Source: Paractinoplanes brasiliensis (GTDB lineage Bacteria; Actinomycetota; Actinomycetes; Mycobacteriales; Micromonosporaceae). From it: a DNA stretch of 64,000 nt. Both the position numbers and the translations under genes were made by a program. This document shows positions 16,617 to 25,778 of this stretch, piece after piece. Below the pieces are notes generated by a model. The model was not told the DNA's origin and did not search any database. It saw only the letters and a list, made by a program, of their open reading frames with translations. Within the stretch, counting starts at the first letter, position 1, and each line of letters starts with the position of its first letter. The stretch is taken from contig NZ_SNWR01000001.1 of NCBI RefSeq assembly GCF_004362215.1, forward strand, positions 2,110,001 to 2,174,000, given 5' to 3'.

Positions 16617-17202
16617 ACAGCCCGGTGACCCAGTTGAAGGCGTCGACGACCCACTCCGTCTGCTGAAGCCAGGCGACGCCGACACCGGCCAGGAACAGGG
16701 CCGTGACCAGGTGCGATCCGCGTGCGGTGCGCCGGACACGGCCCATCTGCCGTTCCAGCACCAGGTGACCGACGAGCCGGGCCAGGCAGAAGACGCCGAC
16801 GGCGACCGCGAGCGTCACGACCAGCACGATCGTGGGCGTGCCGAACGGGCCGTCGCCGGAGAGCGCCCAGATGCCCCAGCAGACGAACGCGAACAGCACC
16901 GCGGCGCTGGTCCACTCGCCGCCCAGGCGCAGCTCACTCCACTTCCAGCTCATCGGCGGGTGAGCGGGGGGCGCCTCGGCGCCGGGCCAGCCCGTGCCGG
17001 TCGGCTCGTGTTCCGCGTACGGCTGGCGGGGACGCGCGTTGACCTGGGCGCGGCCCTGGTTGAACGGCACCTGCGGCTCGGCCGCCGGGAACTGCGCCGT
17101 CGGGGGCGGCGGCCCCTGCGTCGGCGTGGTGGGCGCTTCGGCCCACGGGTCCTGCGGCGGCATGTCGAGCGTCCGCTCAGACCACTGCGGTTGCTCAGGC
17201 AT
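16609..17202 (-). CDS. Small membrane protein with Pro-rich N-terminus, unknown function
   Basis: A 197-residue protein. Residues 1-95 are polar and Pro/Gln-rich (PTQGPPPPTAQFPAAEPQ); residues about 110-195 hold three hydrophobic segments (TSAAVLFAFVCWGIWALS, TIVLVVTLAVAVGVFCLA, HLVTALFLAGVGVAWL). Start ATG 17202 follows GGAGGGGGAG. The pattern is common in actinomycete membrane proteins of unknown role. It is divergent from the Eis-type acetyltransferase, with about 100 bp between them. Confidence 0.7.
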   Translation of the reverse strand: MPEQPQWSERTLDMPPQDPWAEAPTTPTQGPPPPTAQFPAAEPQVPFNQGRAQVNARPRQPYAEHEPTGTGWPGAEAPPAHPPMSWKWSELRLGGEWTSAAVLFAFVCWGIWALSGDGPFGTPTIVLVVTLAVAVGVFCLARLVGHLVLERQMGRVRRTARGSHLVTALFLAGVGVAWLQQTEWVVDAFNWVTGLFS

Positions 17203-17304
17203 CGACTCCCCCTCCGGTCGGCGGTTTGTCCCACCCACCTCATCGAGAGTAGCGAGCCGACAAATCGTTGGCCCTCGCGGCCGCATTCCGTTACACAAGT
17301 GCCC

Positions 17305-18525
17305 ATGGACCAACCCGTGCGCCTGCGTGCCGCCACCGACGACGACCGGCGGGCGATCGCCGATCTGCTGCTCCACGTTTTCCACGAGCACGCGACCGAC
17401 GAGTCCCGCGCGCTCGAAAAGATGATCCTGGAGCCGGGCCGCGGAGTGGTGGCCGACGACGCGGGCCTGGTGGTCGGTCACGCGACGGCACAGACCCGTG
17501 ACCTGACCGTGCCCGGCGCGGTCGTGCCGGCCGCCCACGTGACCGGGGTCGGTGTCTCACCCACCCACCGCCGCCGCGGCATCCTGACCGCGATGATGCG
17601 TCACCAGCTCACCGAGATCGCCCAGGCCGGGCGCGAGCCGCTGGCCGTGCTGTGGGCCAGCGAGACAGCGATCTACCCGCGCTTCGGGTACGGCCCGGCC
17701 GCGAGCCGCCTGCGCTTCGAGGTCCTCAACCGTGAGGTGCGGATCACCGGCCCCGCCGCCCCGGCCGGCCGCCTGCGCCTGGTCGATCCGAAACAGGAGC
17801 AGGCCGCGCTGACCGCCCTGCTCGACGGGCTGCGCGTGCATCAGGTCGGCTGGTCGAACCGCCCCGAGTACGTGTGGGACTACCTGCTGACCGACAACGC
17901 CGACCAGCGCGACGGCGGCACCGAGCTGCGCGGGGTGCTCTACGAGACAGCCGACGGCCCGATCGGGTACGCGACGTGGCGGGTCAAGAACGACTGGGGC
18001 GCCCACGGGCCGAACGCCGAGGTGCGGGTGCGCGAGGTGGTGGCCGGCGATCCGGGCGTCTACGCCGAGCTGTGGCGCTTCCTGCTCAGCCTCGACCTGA
18101 CCCGCACCGCCTCGTTCCACTTCGGCGCGGTCGACGAGCCGCTGCAGTTCATGGTCGACGAGCCCCGCAAGCTGGGCCGTGGCTACACCGACAGCCTCTG
18201 GGTACGCGTGGTCGACCTGCCGGCGGCGCTCGAGGCCCGGCGCTACGCGTGCCCGGTCGACGTGGTGATCGAGGTGCGGGACCCGATCATCGAAGCCAAC
18301 AACGGCCGGTGGCGGCTCACCGGAGGTCCGGACAAGGCTTCCTGCGTACGCACCGACGAGTCCCCCGACATCGCCTGCTCGATCACCGAGCTGGGCGCGG
18401 CCTACCTGGGCGGGACGACCCTGGCCGCGCTGGTCTCGGCGGGGCGGGTCGAGCAGCTGACCGGCAACCTGCCCTCGACCGCGTTCACCTGGTACCGCCA
18501 GCCCAGCGCCATCGAGGTGTTCTGA
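17305..18525 (+). CDS. Eis-type GNAT family N-acetyltransferase
   Basis: A 406-residue protein with the three-part architecture of the Eis (enhanced intracellular survival) family: an N-terminal GNAT domain with acetyl-CoA motif VSPTHRRRGILTAMM (about residues 83-97), a second GNAT-like domain (about 160-285), and a C-terminal sterol-carrier-protein-like domain (about 300-406). It ends IEVF; in Eis proteins the C-terminal carboxylate of Phe takes part in catalysis (family knowledge). Mycobacterial Eis acetylates aminoglycosides and polyamines; the local substrate is unknown. ATG 17305 is supported by the conserved start of the fold, although the frame is open far upstream. Confidence 0.9.
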   Translation: MDQPVRLRAATDDDRRAIADLLLHVFHEHATDESRALEKMILEPGRGVVADDAGLVVGHATAQTRDLTVPGAVVPAAHVTGVGVSPTHRRRGILTAMMRHQLTEIAQAGREPLAVLWASETAIYPRFGYGPAASRLRFEVLNREVRITGPAAPAGRLRLVDPKQEQAALTALLDGLRVHQVGWSNRPEYVWDYLLTDNADQRDGGTELRGVLYETADGPIGYATWRVKNDWGAHGPNAEVRVREVVAGDPGVYAELWRFLLSLDLTRTASFHFGAVDEPLQFMVDEPRKLGRGYTDSLWVRVVDLPAALEARRYACPVDVVIEVRDPIIEANNGRWRLTGGPDKASCVRTDESPDIACSITELGAAYLGGTTLAALVSAGRVEQLTGNLPSTAFTWYRQPSAIEVF

Positions 18526-18550
18526 GCGTGCGCAGGGTAGCGTCGGCGGC

Positions 18551-18967
18551 ATGGGTGAGCCCGAACGCCGACGCCGCCGGCTGCGTCCCCCCTCCGGGAA
18601 CGCCACGCCGGCCGCCCCGCCGACCGCCGACGAGACCGCCGTCCCGGCCGCGGGATCGGCCCTGAGCGAGGCGATCGACGACCCAGCGGAAGCTCCGCCG
18701 GCCCCGGCCGCTCCCCCTGCTCCCGTCGCGCGACCCGCGCGCAACGGGGGCCGCCGCCCGCCCTCGGGCAACGGCGACGACCGCGAGGCCGAACGCGGCC
18801 TGCGCGGCCTCGTCGGCTCAGGCTCCTCGCAGGTGAGCGTGGGCGCGGCCCTGCGAGCCCGGGACGCCGCCCGCCCCACCGATCAGGACCTGGCCGACGC
18901 CGACACCAACCTGGCCATCGTCCGCCGCAACTGGGTCCCCCGCGAGGACCTCCCCCGCAACCGTTAG
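18551..18967 (+). CDS. Hypothetical protein with disordered N-terminus and conserved C-terminal block
   Basis: A 138-residue protein. Residues 1-78 are Arg/Pro/Ala-rich and look disordered; residues about 79-138 (DREAERGLRGLVGSGSSQ ... TNLAIVRRNWVPREDL) look folded and are the part likely conserved in relatives. Start ATG 18551 is 26 bp after the acetyltransferase stop, in the same direction, so it may be co-transcribed. It overlaps the rpiB stop by four bases. I do not recognise a function. Confidence 0.6.
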   Translation: MGEPERRRRRLRPPSGNATPAAPPTADETAVPAAGSALSEAIDDPAEAPPAPAAPPAPVARPARNGGRRPPSGNGDDREAERGLRGLVGSGSSQVSVGAALRARDAARPTDQDLADADTNLAIVRRNWVPREDLPRNR

Positions 18968-19440
18968 GACTGCGGGAGCTCCGGGAGTTCCGGGCGGCCC
19001 GCCTCGTACGAGGCCAGCTGGCCGATGCGGCGGGCGTGGCGCGGGTTGCCCGAGAACGGGGTGGCCAGGAAGGTCTCGACGAACGAGGTGGCCTCGTCCA
19101 GAGTGTGCTCGCGGGCGCCGATGCTGATCACGTTGGCGTCGTTGTGCTGGCGGGCCAGCTGGGCGATCTCGGTGCGCCAGACCAGCGCGGCCCGGACGCC
19201 GTCGATCTTGTTGGCGGCGATCTGCTCGCCGTTGCCCGAGCCGCCGATCACGATGCCCAGGGAGCCCTCGTCGGCCACCACCTTGGCGCCGGTGTGCAGG
19301 CAGAACGCCGGGTAGTCGTCCTCCGGGTCGTAGACGTGCGGCCCCACGTCGACGACGTCGTGCCCCTGCTTGATCAAGTGGTTCACGAGGTGCATCTTCA
19401 GCTCGAAACCGGCGTGGTCGGAACCCAGGTAGACGCGCAT
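18964..19440 (-). CDS. rpiB: Ribose-5-phosphate isomerase B
   Basis: A 158-residue RpiB. It interconverts ribose-5-phosphate and ribulose-5-phosphate in the pentose phosphate pathway. Signatures: GSDHAGFELK at the N-terminus (residues 6-15), DYPAFC, IVIGGSGNGEQIAANKIDGVRAAL (anion hole; Ser in the position Cys takes in many RpiB, as in mycobacteria), and ANVISIGAR. The length is normal. Its linkage to the clp/tig and pepN blocks matches mycobacteria, where rpiB sits between tig and pepN. Confidence 0.96.
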   Translation of the reverse strand: MRVYLGSDHAGFELKMHLVNHLIKQGHDVVDVGPHVYDPEDDYPAFCLHTGAKVVADEGSLGIVIGGSGNGEQIAANKIDGVRAALVWRTEIAQLARQHNDANVISIGAREHTLDEATSFVETFLATPFSGNPRHARRIGQLASYEAGRPELPELPQS

Positions 19441-19467
19441 GGTCTCACTCTCTCAAAATGGCGACGG

Positions 19468-20382
19468 TCAGAAGGTCAAGCCCGCGCGCAGGTACGCCGC
19501 GACCTGATCGGTGGCCACCCGCGCGTCGTCGATCACGGCCAGCTTGCGCGCGAAACCATGATTCACCCCCATGTAGCGGGTGTGCACGACGGGCACGCCG
19601 GCCGCCAGCAGCGCGTCGGCGTAGTCGGCGCCCTCGTCGCGCAGGGCGTCGTACTCGGCGGTGATGATCAGGGTGGGTGGCAGGCCGGCCAGCTCCTCGG
19701 CGGCCAGCGGCGCGACGTCCGGCGTGAACCGGGTCAGCGGGTCGGGGACGTACGTCTCCCAGGCCCGCTTCATCGAGGCGCGGTCCAGCCCGTACGAGCC
19801 GACCTCGTCGAACGACTCCGAGGCGGTCATCGGGTCGATCGCGGGGTAGATCAGCACCTGCAGATCGAGCGGGGTCGCCGCGTCGCGCTGCCGACGGGCC
19901 ACGACCGTGGCGAGCTGACCGCCCGCGCTGTCGCCGCCGATGGCCAGCCGGGACGGGTCGACACCGAGCTCGGCGGCGCCGGCCTTGCGCGCGTACGCGA
20001 GAACCGCCTCGACGTCCTCCAGAGCGGCCGGGAAGGGGTGCTCGGGGGCAAGCCTGTACCCGACCGACAGCACGGCACAGCCGGAGCGGTCGGCGACACG
20101 GCGGCAGAACCTGTCGACAGTCTCGATGCTGCCGTAACACCAGCCGCCGCCGTGCGCGTAGACGAACAAGGGCGCGTCGACCCGGGTCGCGTAGAGCCGG
20201 GCCGGCACTCCCCCGGCATCGACGTCCACCACCACGGGAAGCGGCAGCGCGGGGCCGCACTCGGCCTCGTTGGCGTCCTCCATCGCCTGCCGGGTGAACG
20301 CGAGCACCTCGTGCGTCTCGGTCAGGGCGGCGGGCGGCCGGGCACGAAGCCCGGCCGCGGCGGTGACCTGGGGGTTGAGCAT
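19468..20382 (-). CDS. Alpha/beta hydrolase, hormone-sensitive-lipase family esterase
   Basis: A 304-residue esterase of the HSL/family IV group. The oxyanion motif HGGGW (VYAHGGGWCYGS, near residue 77), nucleophile Ser in IGGDSAGGQLA (near 148), Asp in ITAEYDALRDEG (near 245) and His in VNHGFARKL (near 276) make a complete triad. It acts on short acyl esters. It lies 28 bp upstream of rpiB and 4 bp after the DUF1015 gene, so it belongs to a minus-strand operon. An esterase next to rpiB also occurs in mycobacteria (lipP region, recalled). Confidence 0.9.
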   Translation of the reverse strand: MLNPQVTAAAGLRARPPAALTETHEVLAFTRQAMEDANEAECGPALPLPVVVDVDAGGVPARLYATRVDAPLFVYAHGGGWCYGSIETVDRFCRRVADRSGCAVLSVGYRLAPEHPFPAALEDVEAVLAYARKAGAAELGVDPSRLAIGGDSAGGQLATVVARRQRDAATPLDLQVLIYPAIDPMTASESFDEVGSYGLDRASMKRAWETYVPDPLTRFTPDVAPLAAEELAGLPPTLIITAEYDALRDEGADYADALLAAGVPVVHTRYMGVNHGFARKLAVIDDARVATDQVAAYLRAGLTF

Positions 20383-20386
20383 GTGC

Positions 20387-21586
20387 TCAGTCGAGCTGGG
20401 CCAGCACGAGGCCGCCCCGGGCCTTGGGGGTGAACCACGTGCTCTTGCGGGGCAGTTTCTGGCGTTCGAGGTTGACCCGGACGAAGTCGTCGACGGTCAC
20501 GGGCGCCACCAGCACGGCCAGTTCGGACCGCTCGGCGTCGACCTCGCCGCGCAGCCACTCGGCCGGGTAGTCGCCGCCGATGTAGTTGATCCGCTTGTCG
20601 CCCGGGTCGAGGCCCAGCACGTCACGCAGCAGCACCCGCTCGACCAGCGCGTGGTCGAGGTTGTCGACGTCGGGCAGGCTCGTGTCGACCGGCAGCCCGA
20701 TCGTGAACGAGCGGCCGCCGGTCGTGTAGAGCTCGACGGTGCCCTTGGCCGGGATCCGGGCCGGGCGGGGCACCTCGGTCACCGTCGCCCCGGCCGCGCG
20801 CAGCCGCGCCATCAGCTCCTCCACGCTCACCGTCAGCTCGCTGACCAGCCTGTTGTAGGGCTGGATGGCGACCGAGGCGGGGGTGGTGACGACGGCCAGG
20901 AAGCGGGGCAGGCCGGCGGTCTGCGCGGCCAGGCTGCGGTGGTTGCCGTCGGCGACGACCAGCTCGCCCCCGCCGGCCAGCTCGGTCAGCTCGGACTGGA
21001 GCGGGCCGGGGCCCACGACCCAGATGGCGTGGGTGCGGCCGGTCTGGTCGGTGTCGGTGGCGGCGGGGGCGCCCGCCTGCTCGGTGGCCGCGGCCAGCGC
21101 CGCGTGCAGTTCCTCGCCCTTGGCCGTCTGCAGCAGCAGCACCGGCGACAACAGCGTCGCCACCGCCTCGGCCAGGGCGACCCGCTCGCGCACCTTTTCG
21201 AGGAACACGTCCTCGTTGCGGATCACCAGGCCGGGCTCGTCGGCGCTGGTGGAGATCTGATCGGTGTCGACCATGCTCCAGAGCCCGTACGCGGCCGGCT
21301 CGCCGGGCGCCGTGATGCGGTAGAGCACCACCACGTCGTCGGCCGGGGTGTAGAAACCCTCGGCCCGCTCGAGCGCGAGGCGCGCGACCGCGTCGGGCAG
21401 CGACTGCGGGAACGACTTGCCCACGGAATCGGGAGCCAGATGCGGCATCTCGATCGCGAGAGAACTATGCGGATTGTCGGCGATGATGGACGTGATTTCG
21501 GCGTCGTCGGCGAATTCGTCGTAGTTCTGGGCGCCGGTGCCACCTGTGGTGACCCAGGCCCGGCTGATCGGATGCACGACCGTCAT
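20387..21586 (-). CDS. DUF1015 family protein
   Basis: A 399-residue DUF1015 protein with the family blocks HPISRAWVTTGG, LALERAEGFYTPADDVVVLYR, FVADGNHRSLAA-like LVVADGNHRSLAAQ (near residue 213) and INYIGGDYPAEWL. An archaeal relative (SerK) is an ADP-dependent serine kinase; whether that holds here is unknown. Its start is ATG 21586, and the following esterase begins four bases after its stop, so they are co-transcribed. Confidence 0.85.
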   Translation of the reverse strand: MTVVHPISRAWVTTGGTGAQNYDEFADDAEITSIIADNPHSSLAIEMPHLAPDSVGKSFPQSLPDAVARLALERAEGFYTPADDVVVLYRITAPGEPAAYGLWSMVDTDQISTSADEPGLVIRNEDVFLEKVRERVALAEAVATLLSPVLLLQTAKGEELHAALAAATEQAGAPAATDTDQTGRTHAIWVVGPGPLQSELTELAGGGELVVADGNHRSLAAQTAGLPRFLAVVTTPASVAIQPYNRLVSELTVSVEELMARLRAAGATVTEVPRPARIPAKGTVELYTTGGRSFTIGLPVDTSLPDVDNLDHALVERVLLRDVLGLDPGDKRINYIGGDYPAEWLRGEVDAERSELAVLVAPVTVDDFVRVNLERQKLPRKSTWFTPKARGGLVLAQLD

Positions 21587-21596
21587 GGGGTCGAAA

Positions 21597-21809
21597 CTAC
21601 CGGGCGGCCCGAGCGTGCTTGCCGACGGGCATGTTGCCGCGTGACCTGGCCAGCTGACCGCGGCGCCAGCTGCCGACCGCGCGCTCGCAGGGCACGGCCT
21701 GAACCGTCACCGGCGGCGCGACCAGGGCGGCCAGCTCGGCCGGCAGGTTGGTCCAGGCCCCGCGGTGCACCGCGAAACAGGACTGGGCGACGGCGTCGGA
21801 GTCCGCCAT
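21597..21809 (-). CDS. Small hypothetical protein
   Basis: A 70-residue basic protein (SDAVAQSCFAVHRGAWTNL ... RGNMPVGKHARAAR). ATG 21809 is preferred over upstream in-frame starts because ACGGAGGCGAAG gives a good Shine-Dalgarno. It lies 10 bp before the DUF1015 start in the same direction. It has two cysteines and no transmembrane segment. No family is recognised. Confidence 0.5.
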   Translation of the reverse strand: MADSDAVAQSCFAVHRGAWTNLPAELAALVAPPVTVQAVPCERAVGSWRRGQLARSRGNMPVGKHARAAR

Positions 21810-22010
21810 CTTCGCCTCCGTAAAGGATGAGGTGTGCATCACCTCACCCAACGAGACGACGGGGGACGCGGTGTCGCTTTGACGACCACACCCGACGTTC
21901 GGTCACATATGGGACCGTCGGCGAGGGGCAGCCTGACGCCGGGTGCGGTGTGGTACCGGGCCGACGCCTAGGCTGGCAGGGAAAGCGTGTGCGCTCAGAG
22001 GAGAGTGACT

Positions 22011-24569
22011 GTGGCCGGAGTTCGTAATTTGACCCAGGTGGAGGCAGCCGAGCGGGCCCGGCTGCTGGATGTCACCGGGTATGACATCACCTTGGATCTG
22101 ACCGACGGCCACGGCAATCCCGGCGACGGCACGTTCCGCTCCACCACGGTGGTGACCTTCACCTGCCGAGAGCCGGGTGCGGAGACCTTCATCGAGACCG
22201 CGGCCGCGTCCGTACGGTCGGCCACGCTCAACGGCGAGGCCATCGACCTGGACGGCTTCTCGGCCGAGAAGGGCCTGACCCTGACCGGGCTGGCCGCCGA
22301 GAACGAACTGGTCGTGGACGCCGACTTCGCGTACTCGGCGAGCGGGCAGGGCCTGCAGCGCAGCGCCGACCCGGTCGACAAGGAGGTCTACCTCTACAGC
22401 CAGTTCGAGACGGCCGACGCCCAGCGGGTCTACGCCTGCTTCGACCAGCCCGACCTCAAGAGCGTCTACACCTGGCACGCGACCGTCCCGAAGCACTGGA
22501 AGGTCATCTCGAACATGCCGGTCGAGCGGGACGAGCCCGCCGGGCCGGGGGCCAAGACCGTGCACTTCCAGACGTCGGCGCGGATGAGCACGTACATCAC
22601 CGCGATCTGCGCCGGGCCGTACCACGAGGTGCGCGATGAGCACGACGGCATCTCGCTCGGTGTCTTCTGCCGCGCGTCGATGGCGCAGTACCTCGACCCG
22701 GACGACCTGTTCCTGGTCACCAAGCAGGGCTTCGACTTCTTCCACGAGCAGTTCGGGGTGCGCTACCCGCTGCCCAAGTACGACCAGCTGTGGGTGCCCG
22801 ACTTCAACGCCGGCGCGATGGAGAACTTCGGCTGCGTGACGCACGCCGAGGCGCACTACATCTACCGCTCGCAGGTCACCGACTTCGAGTACGAGCAGCG
22901 CGCGAACACGATCCTGCACGAGATGGCCCACATGTGGTTCGGCGACCTCGTGACCATGCGCTGGTGGAACGACCTGTGGCTGAACGAGTCGTTCGCCGAG
23001 TGGGCCAGCCACTGGTGCAACACGCACGCCACGCGCTTCACCGACGCCTGGACGACCTTCCTTTCCGTACGCAAGAGCTGGGGTTACCGCCAGGACCAGC
23101 TGTCGTCGACGCACCCGGTCTACACCGAGATGCCCGACCTCGAGGCCGTGGAGGTCAACTTCGACGGCATCACGTACGCCAAGGGCGCCAGCGTGATCAA
23201 GCAGCTGGTCGCGTACGTGGGCCTCGACTCGTTCCTCACCGGCCTGCGGGCGTACTTCGGCAAGCACGCCTGGGGCAACGCCACCTTCGACGACCTGCTC
23301 AGCGAGCTCGAGACGGCGTCCGGCCGCGAGCTGCGCAAGTTCGCCGCCCAGTGGCTCGAGACGGCCCAGGTCAACACGCTGCGCCCGCTCGTCGAGATCG
23401 GCTCCGACGGCACGTACAGCCAGGTGGTCGTGCAGCAGGAGGCCCCGGCCGACTACCCGACGCTGCGCACCCACCGCATCGGGGTCGGGCTCTACGACCT
23501 CGAGGGTGACCGTCTGGTGCGGCGCGACCTGCTCGAGATCGACGTCACCGGCGAGCGCACCGAGATCACCGCGCTGACCGGCGTCAAGGCGGCCGACGTG
23601 CTGCTGCTCAACGACGACGACCTCTCGTACGCGAAACTCCGGCTGGACGAGCGGTCGATGGCCACCGTCGTGCGGCACATCGACGGGCTCGACTCGTCGC
23701 TGTCGCGCGCGCTGTGCTGGAACGCGGCGTGGGACATGCTGCGCGACGCCGAGCTGGCCGCCCGCGACTACGTGACGCTGGTCTGCTCGGGCCTGCCCGC
23801 CGAGACCGACATCAACCTCACCACCTGGACGGCCCGGCAGGCGTCGACAGCGGTCGCGCAGTACGCCGACCCGGCCTGGCAGGCCACCGGCTGGGCGCAG
23901 CTGGCCGAGCTGGCCCGCACGTCGCTGGCGACGGCCGAGCCCGGCAGCGGCTGGCAGCTCACCTGGGCCCGCTCGTTCATCGGCGCCGCCCGCACGCCCG
24001 ACGAGCAGGCCGTGCTGCGCGGCTGGCTCCACGGCGAGGGCGTGCCCGAGGGCCTGGTCGTCGACACGGAGCTGCGCTGGTCGCTGCTGCAGGCGCTGGC
24101 GTCGCTGGGCGCGGCGACGGACGAACAGATCGAGGACGAGCTCAACTCCGACCGTACGGCCAGCGGCGAACGCGAGGCGGCGGTAGCCCGGGCCCTGGTG
24201 CCCACGGCCGAGAACAAGGCACGCGTGTGGGCCGAGCTGACCGGCGAGAAGGACGTGCCCAACTGGCTCAACCGCTCGCTGCTCAGCGGCTTCCAGAGCG
24301 CCAGGCGGCCCGACCTCACCGCCCCGTACGCCGAGAAGTTCTTCGACGTGGTGGCCGACGTGTGGGCCCGCTCGGACAGCGAGCCCGCGCAGGAGTTCGC
24401 GATGATGGGCTACCCGGTCTATCAGATCAGCGAGGAGACGGTCGCGATGACCGACGCCTGGCTGGCCAAGGAGGGCAACCCCGCCTCGCTGCGCCGGCTG
24501 GTCGCCGAGGGTCGCGACGGTGTCGTACGGGCCCTGAAGGCACGCGCGAAGGACAAGAGCGCCGCGTGA
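22011..24569 (+). CDS. pepN: Aminopeptidase N (M1 family)
   Basis: An 852-residue zinc aminopeptidase that removes N-terminal residues from peptides in the cytosol. The exopeptidase motif is NAGAMENFG (near residue 270); the zinc site is HEMAHMWFGDLVTMRWW (HEXXH, near 303) with the second Glu in LWLNESFAEW 19 residues later. The C-terminal ERAP1-like helical domain (about 520-850) is present. GTG 22011 is chosen for AGAGGAG 7-8 bp upstream. Linkage to the DUF5130 and HNH genes repeats the mycobacterial pepN neighbourhood. Confidence 0.97.
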   Translation: MAGVRNLTQVEAAERARLLDVTGYDITLDLTDGHGNPGDGTFRSTTVVTFTCREPGAETFIETAAASVRSATLNGEAIDLDGFSAEKGLTLTGLAAENELVVDADFAYSASGQGLQRSADPVDKEVYLYSQFETADAQRVYACFDQPDLKSVYTWHATVPKHWKVISNMPVERDEPAGPGAKTVHFQTSARMSTYITAICAGPYHEVRDEHDGISLGVFCRASMAQYLDPDDLFLVTKQGFDFFHEQFGVRYPLPKYDQLWVPDFNAGAMENFGCVTHAEAHYIYRSQVTDFEYEQRANTILHEMAHMWFGDLVTMRWWNDLWLNESFAEWASHWCNTHATRFTDAWTTFLSVRKSWGYRQDQLSSTHPVYTEMPDLEAVEVNFDGITYAKGASVIKQLVAYVGLDSFLTGLRAYFGKHAWGNATFDDLLSELETASGRELRKFAAQWLETAQVNTLRPLVEIGSDGTYSQVVVQQEAPADYPTLRTHRIGVGLYDLEGDRLVRRDLLEIDVTGERTEITALTGVKAADVLLLNDDDLSYAKLRLDERSMATVVRHIDGLDSSLSRALCWNAAWDMLRDAELAARDYVTLVCSGLPAETDINLTTWTARQASTAVAQYADPAWQATGWAQLAELARTSLATAEPGSGWQLTWARSFIGAARTPDEQAVLRGWLHGEGVPEGLVVDTELRWSLLQALASLGAATDEQIEDELNSDRTASGEREAAVARALVPTAENKARVWAELTGEKDVPNWLNRSLLSGFQSARRPDLTAPYAEKFFDVVADVWARSDSEPAQEFAMMGYPVYQISEETVAMTDAWLAKEGNPASLRRLVAEGRDGVVRALKARAKDKSAA

Positions 24570-24570
24570 T

Positions 24571-25140
24571 CTAGATCCACGCCGCCGGGGCGACCCGGAC
24601 GGGATAGGGGGCGTCGAGCTTGACCGGCTCGGCGCCCTCGATGCTGTGCACGGTGCGGTAGCGGGCAGCGCCCAGCTCGTAGGTGTGCAGCAGCGGGCTC
24701 GCCCGGCCCGGCTCGACCCGCCAGAACGCCGCGATGCCCGCCTCGGCGTACAGCGAGGGCTTGAGCAGGCGGTCGAAGCGGCGGGTGGCGGTCGTCTCGA
24801 CCTCGACGACCAGGGCCACGTCGGCCGGGTCGCACCAGACGGCTCCGGACGAGCGCGGCCGCAGCACCGTCACGTCGGGCACCAGATTGCTGTCGCCGAT
24901 CTCGACGCCGAGGCGGTCGCAGACCCACCAGCCGGGCGGGGCCGCCGCGCGCAGGGTGGTGACCACCCCGCGGACGATCGCCTCGTGCGACTCGGGCTCG
25001 GGCGGGGCGACGTGCAGGCTGCCGTCCACGATCTCGTAGCGGTGGCCGTCCTGCGGGAACAGGTGAAGATCGGGTTCGGTCCAGCGGCCCTCCGGCGTCG
25101 GCCACCGGTGGGGCACCGTGCTGACAGCCGGACTTGTCAT
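24571..25140 (-). CDS. Uma2 family protein (DUF820, PD-(D/E)XK nuclease-like fold)
   Basis: A 189-residue protein with Uma2 blocks: DGHRYEIVDGSLHV near residue 37, LVPDVTVLRP near 90, VALVVEVETTATRRFD near 110 (the PD-(D/E)XK-like acidic core: Asp in PDV, Glu-Val-Glu) and LKPSLYAEAGIAAFWRVE near 130. The family is widespread in actinobacteria and cyanobacteria and its biological role is not known. ATG 25140 or the GTG just before it is the likely start. It is convergent with pepN with only one base between stop codons. Confidence 0.8.
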   Translation of the reverse strand: MTSPAVSTVPHRWPTPEGRWTEPDLHLFPQDGHRYEIVDGSLHVAPPEPESHEAIVRGVVTTLRAAAPPGWWVCDRLGVEIGDSNLVPDVTVLRPRSSGAVWCDPADVALVVEVETTATRRFDRLLKPSLYAEAGIAAFWRVEPGRASPLLHTYELGAARYRTVHSIEGAEPVKLDAPYPVRVAPAAWI

Positions 25141-25256
25141 CACCAAGCGGACCACCTCCACCGCAACCCGATGCGTCGTCGCACGGGGTAACGAGCCTAC
25201 CTACACGGTGTTGTTACCGCGCGGTTTCGGGGAGGGATCGACTGCGCTGCCCAGAC

Positions 25257-25291
25257 AAAAGCCCCCACCCCACCAGCGGCGGAACGGGGGC
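25257..25291 (-). terminator. Terminator of the DUF5130 gene
   Basis: Read on the minus strand, GCCCCC (from 25291) pairs with GGGGGC (ending 25261), followed by TTTTG. It begins 17 bp after the DUF5130 stop codon. The loop is long and GC-rich. Confidence 0.6.
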
Positions 25292-25307
25292 ACTGTCCTA
25301 GATCTGA

Positions 25308-25778
25308 CTAAGCGCGTCCGGCGTGACTGGCCAGCTGGTCGATACCGGCGACCACTCCGCCGGCCAGATCGCCCCCCGCGAACGCGGCCGCCATCGAGAG
25401 GCCGGCCAGCTTCGCGTCCCGGTCGGAGATGCGCTTACGCGCCTCGCTGCCGGTCACGATCTCGAGCTTGCGCTGGTTGGGCGAGATCGCGATGAGCACG
25501 GCGACCTCGGCCCCCTCGATCTGCCGGTGCAGCCGCTCGGCGTGCTCGCGGGCCGGTGTCTCGAACTCACCGATGTAGACGCTGAACGTGAGGCCGGTCT
25601 CGGTGTTCGCGATCCGGAGCGCGTGGTCGAGCCGCAGCAGCTGCCGGGTCGTGAAGGGGCCCTCGGCGGCGCCGGCATCGTGCCCGTGATGGGCCACGAT
25701 GGTGTCGCCACCCGGGCGCTCGAGCGCGGTCAGGGGCTGATCTTGCCCACCCTGCGCGGCCAGGTCACCAGCTGTCAC
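25308..25778 (-). CDS. DUF5130 family protein, TPM-domain-like
   Basis: A 156-residue protein with a TPM-like alpha/beta core: RLDHALRIANTETGLTFSVYIGEF (about 47-70), EHAERLHRQIEGAEVAVLIAISPNQRKLEIVTG (about 77-110), and a Gly/Ala-rich C-terminal helix that may be membrane-associated (LAGLSMAAAFAGGDLAGGVVAGI). The family is found next to pepN in mycobacteria. I recall that the aa3-oxidase accessory subunits CtaI/CtaJ of M. smegmatis map to this neighbourhood; equating this protein with CtaI is tentative. GTG 25778 overlaps the upstream gene's end by 14 bp. Confidence 0.75.
   Translation of the reverse strand: MTAGDLAAQGGQDQPLTALERPGGDTIVAHHGHDAGAAEGPFTTRQLLRLDHALRIANTETGLTFSVYIGEFETPAREHAERLHRQIEGAEVAVLIAISPNQRKLEIVTGSEARKRISDRDAKLAGLSMAAAFAGGDLAGGVVAGIDQLASHAGRA

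Noticed and set aside
21903..24032. A 709-codon open frame on the minus strand opposite pepN
   Set aside because: It mirrors pepN codon structure (third-position GC) and has no recognisable domain; pepN motifs on the plus strand are unambiguous.
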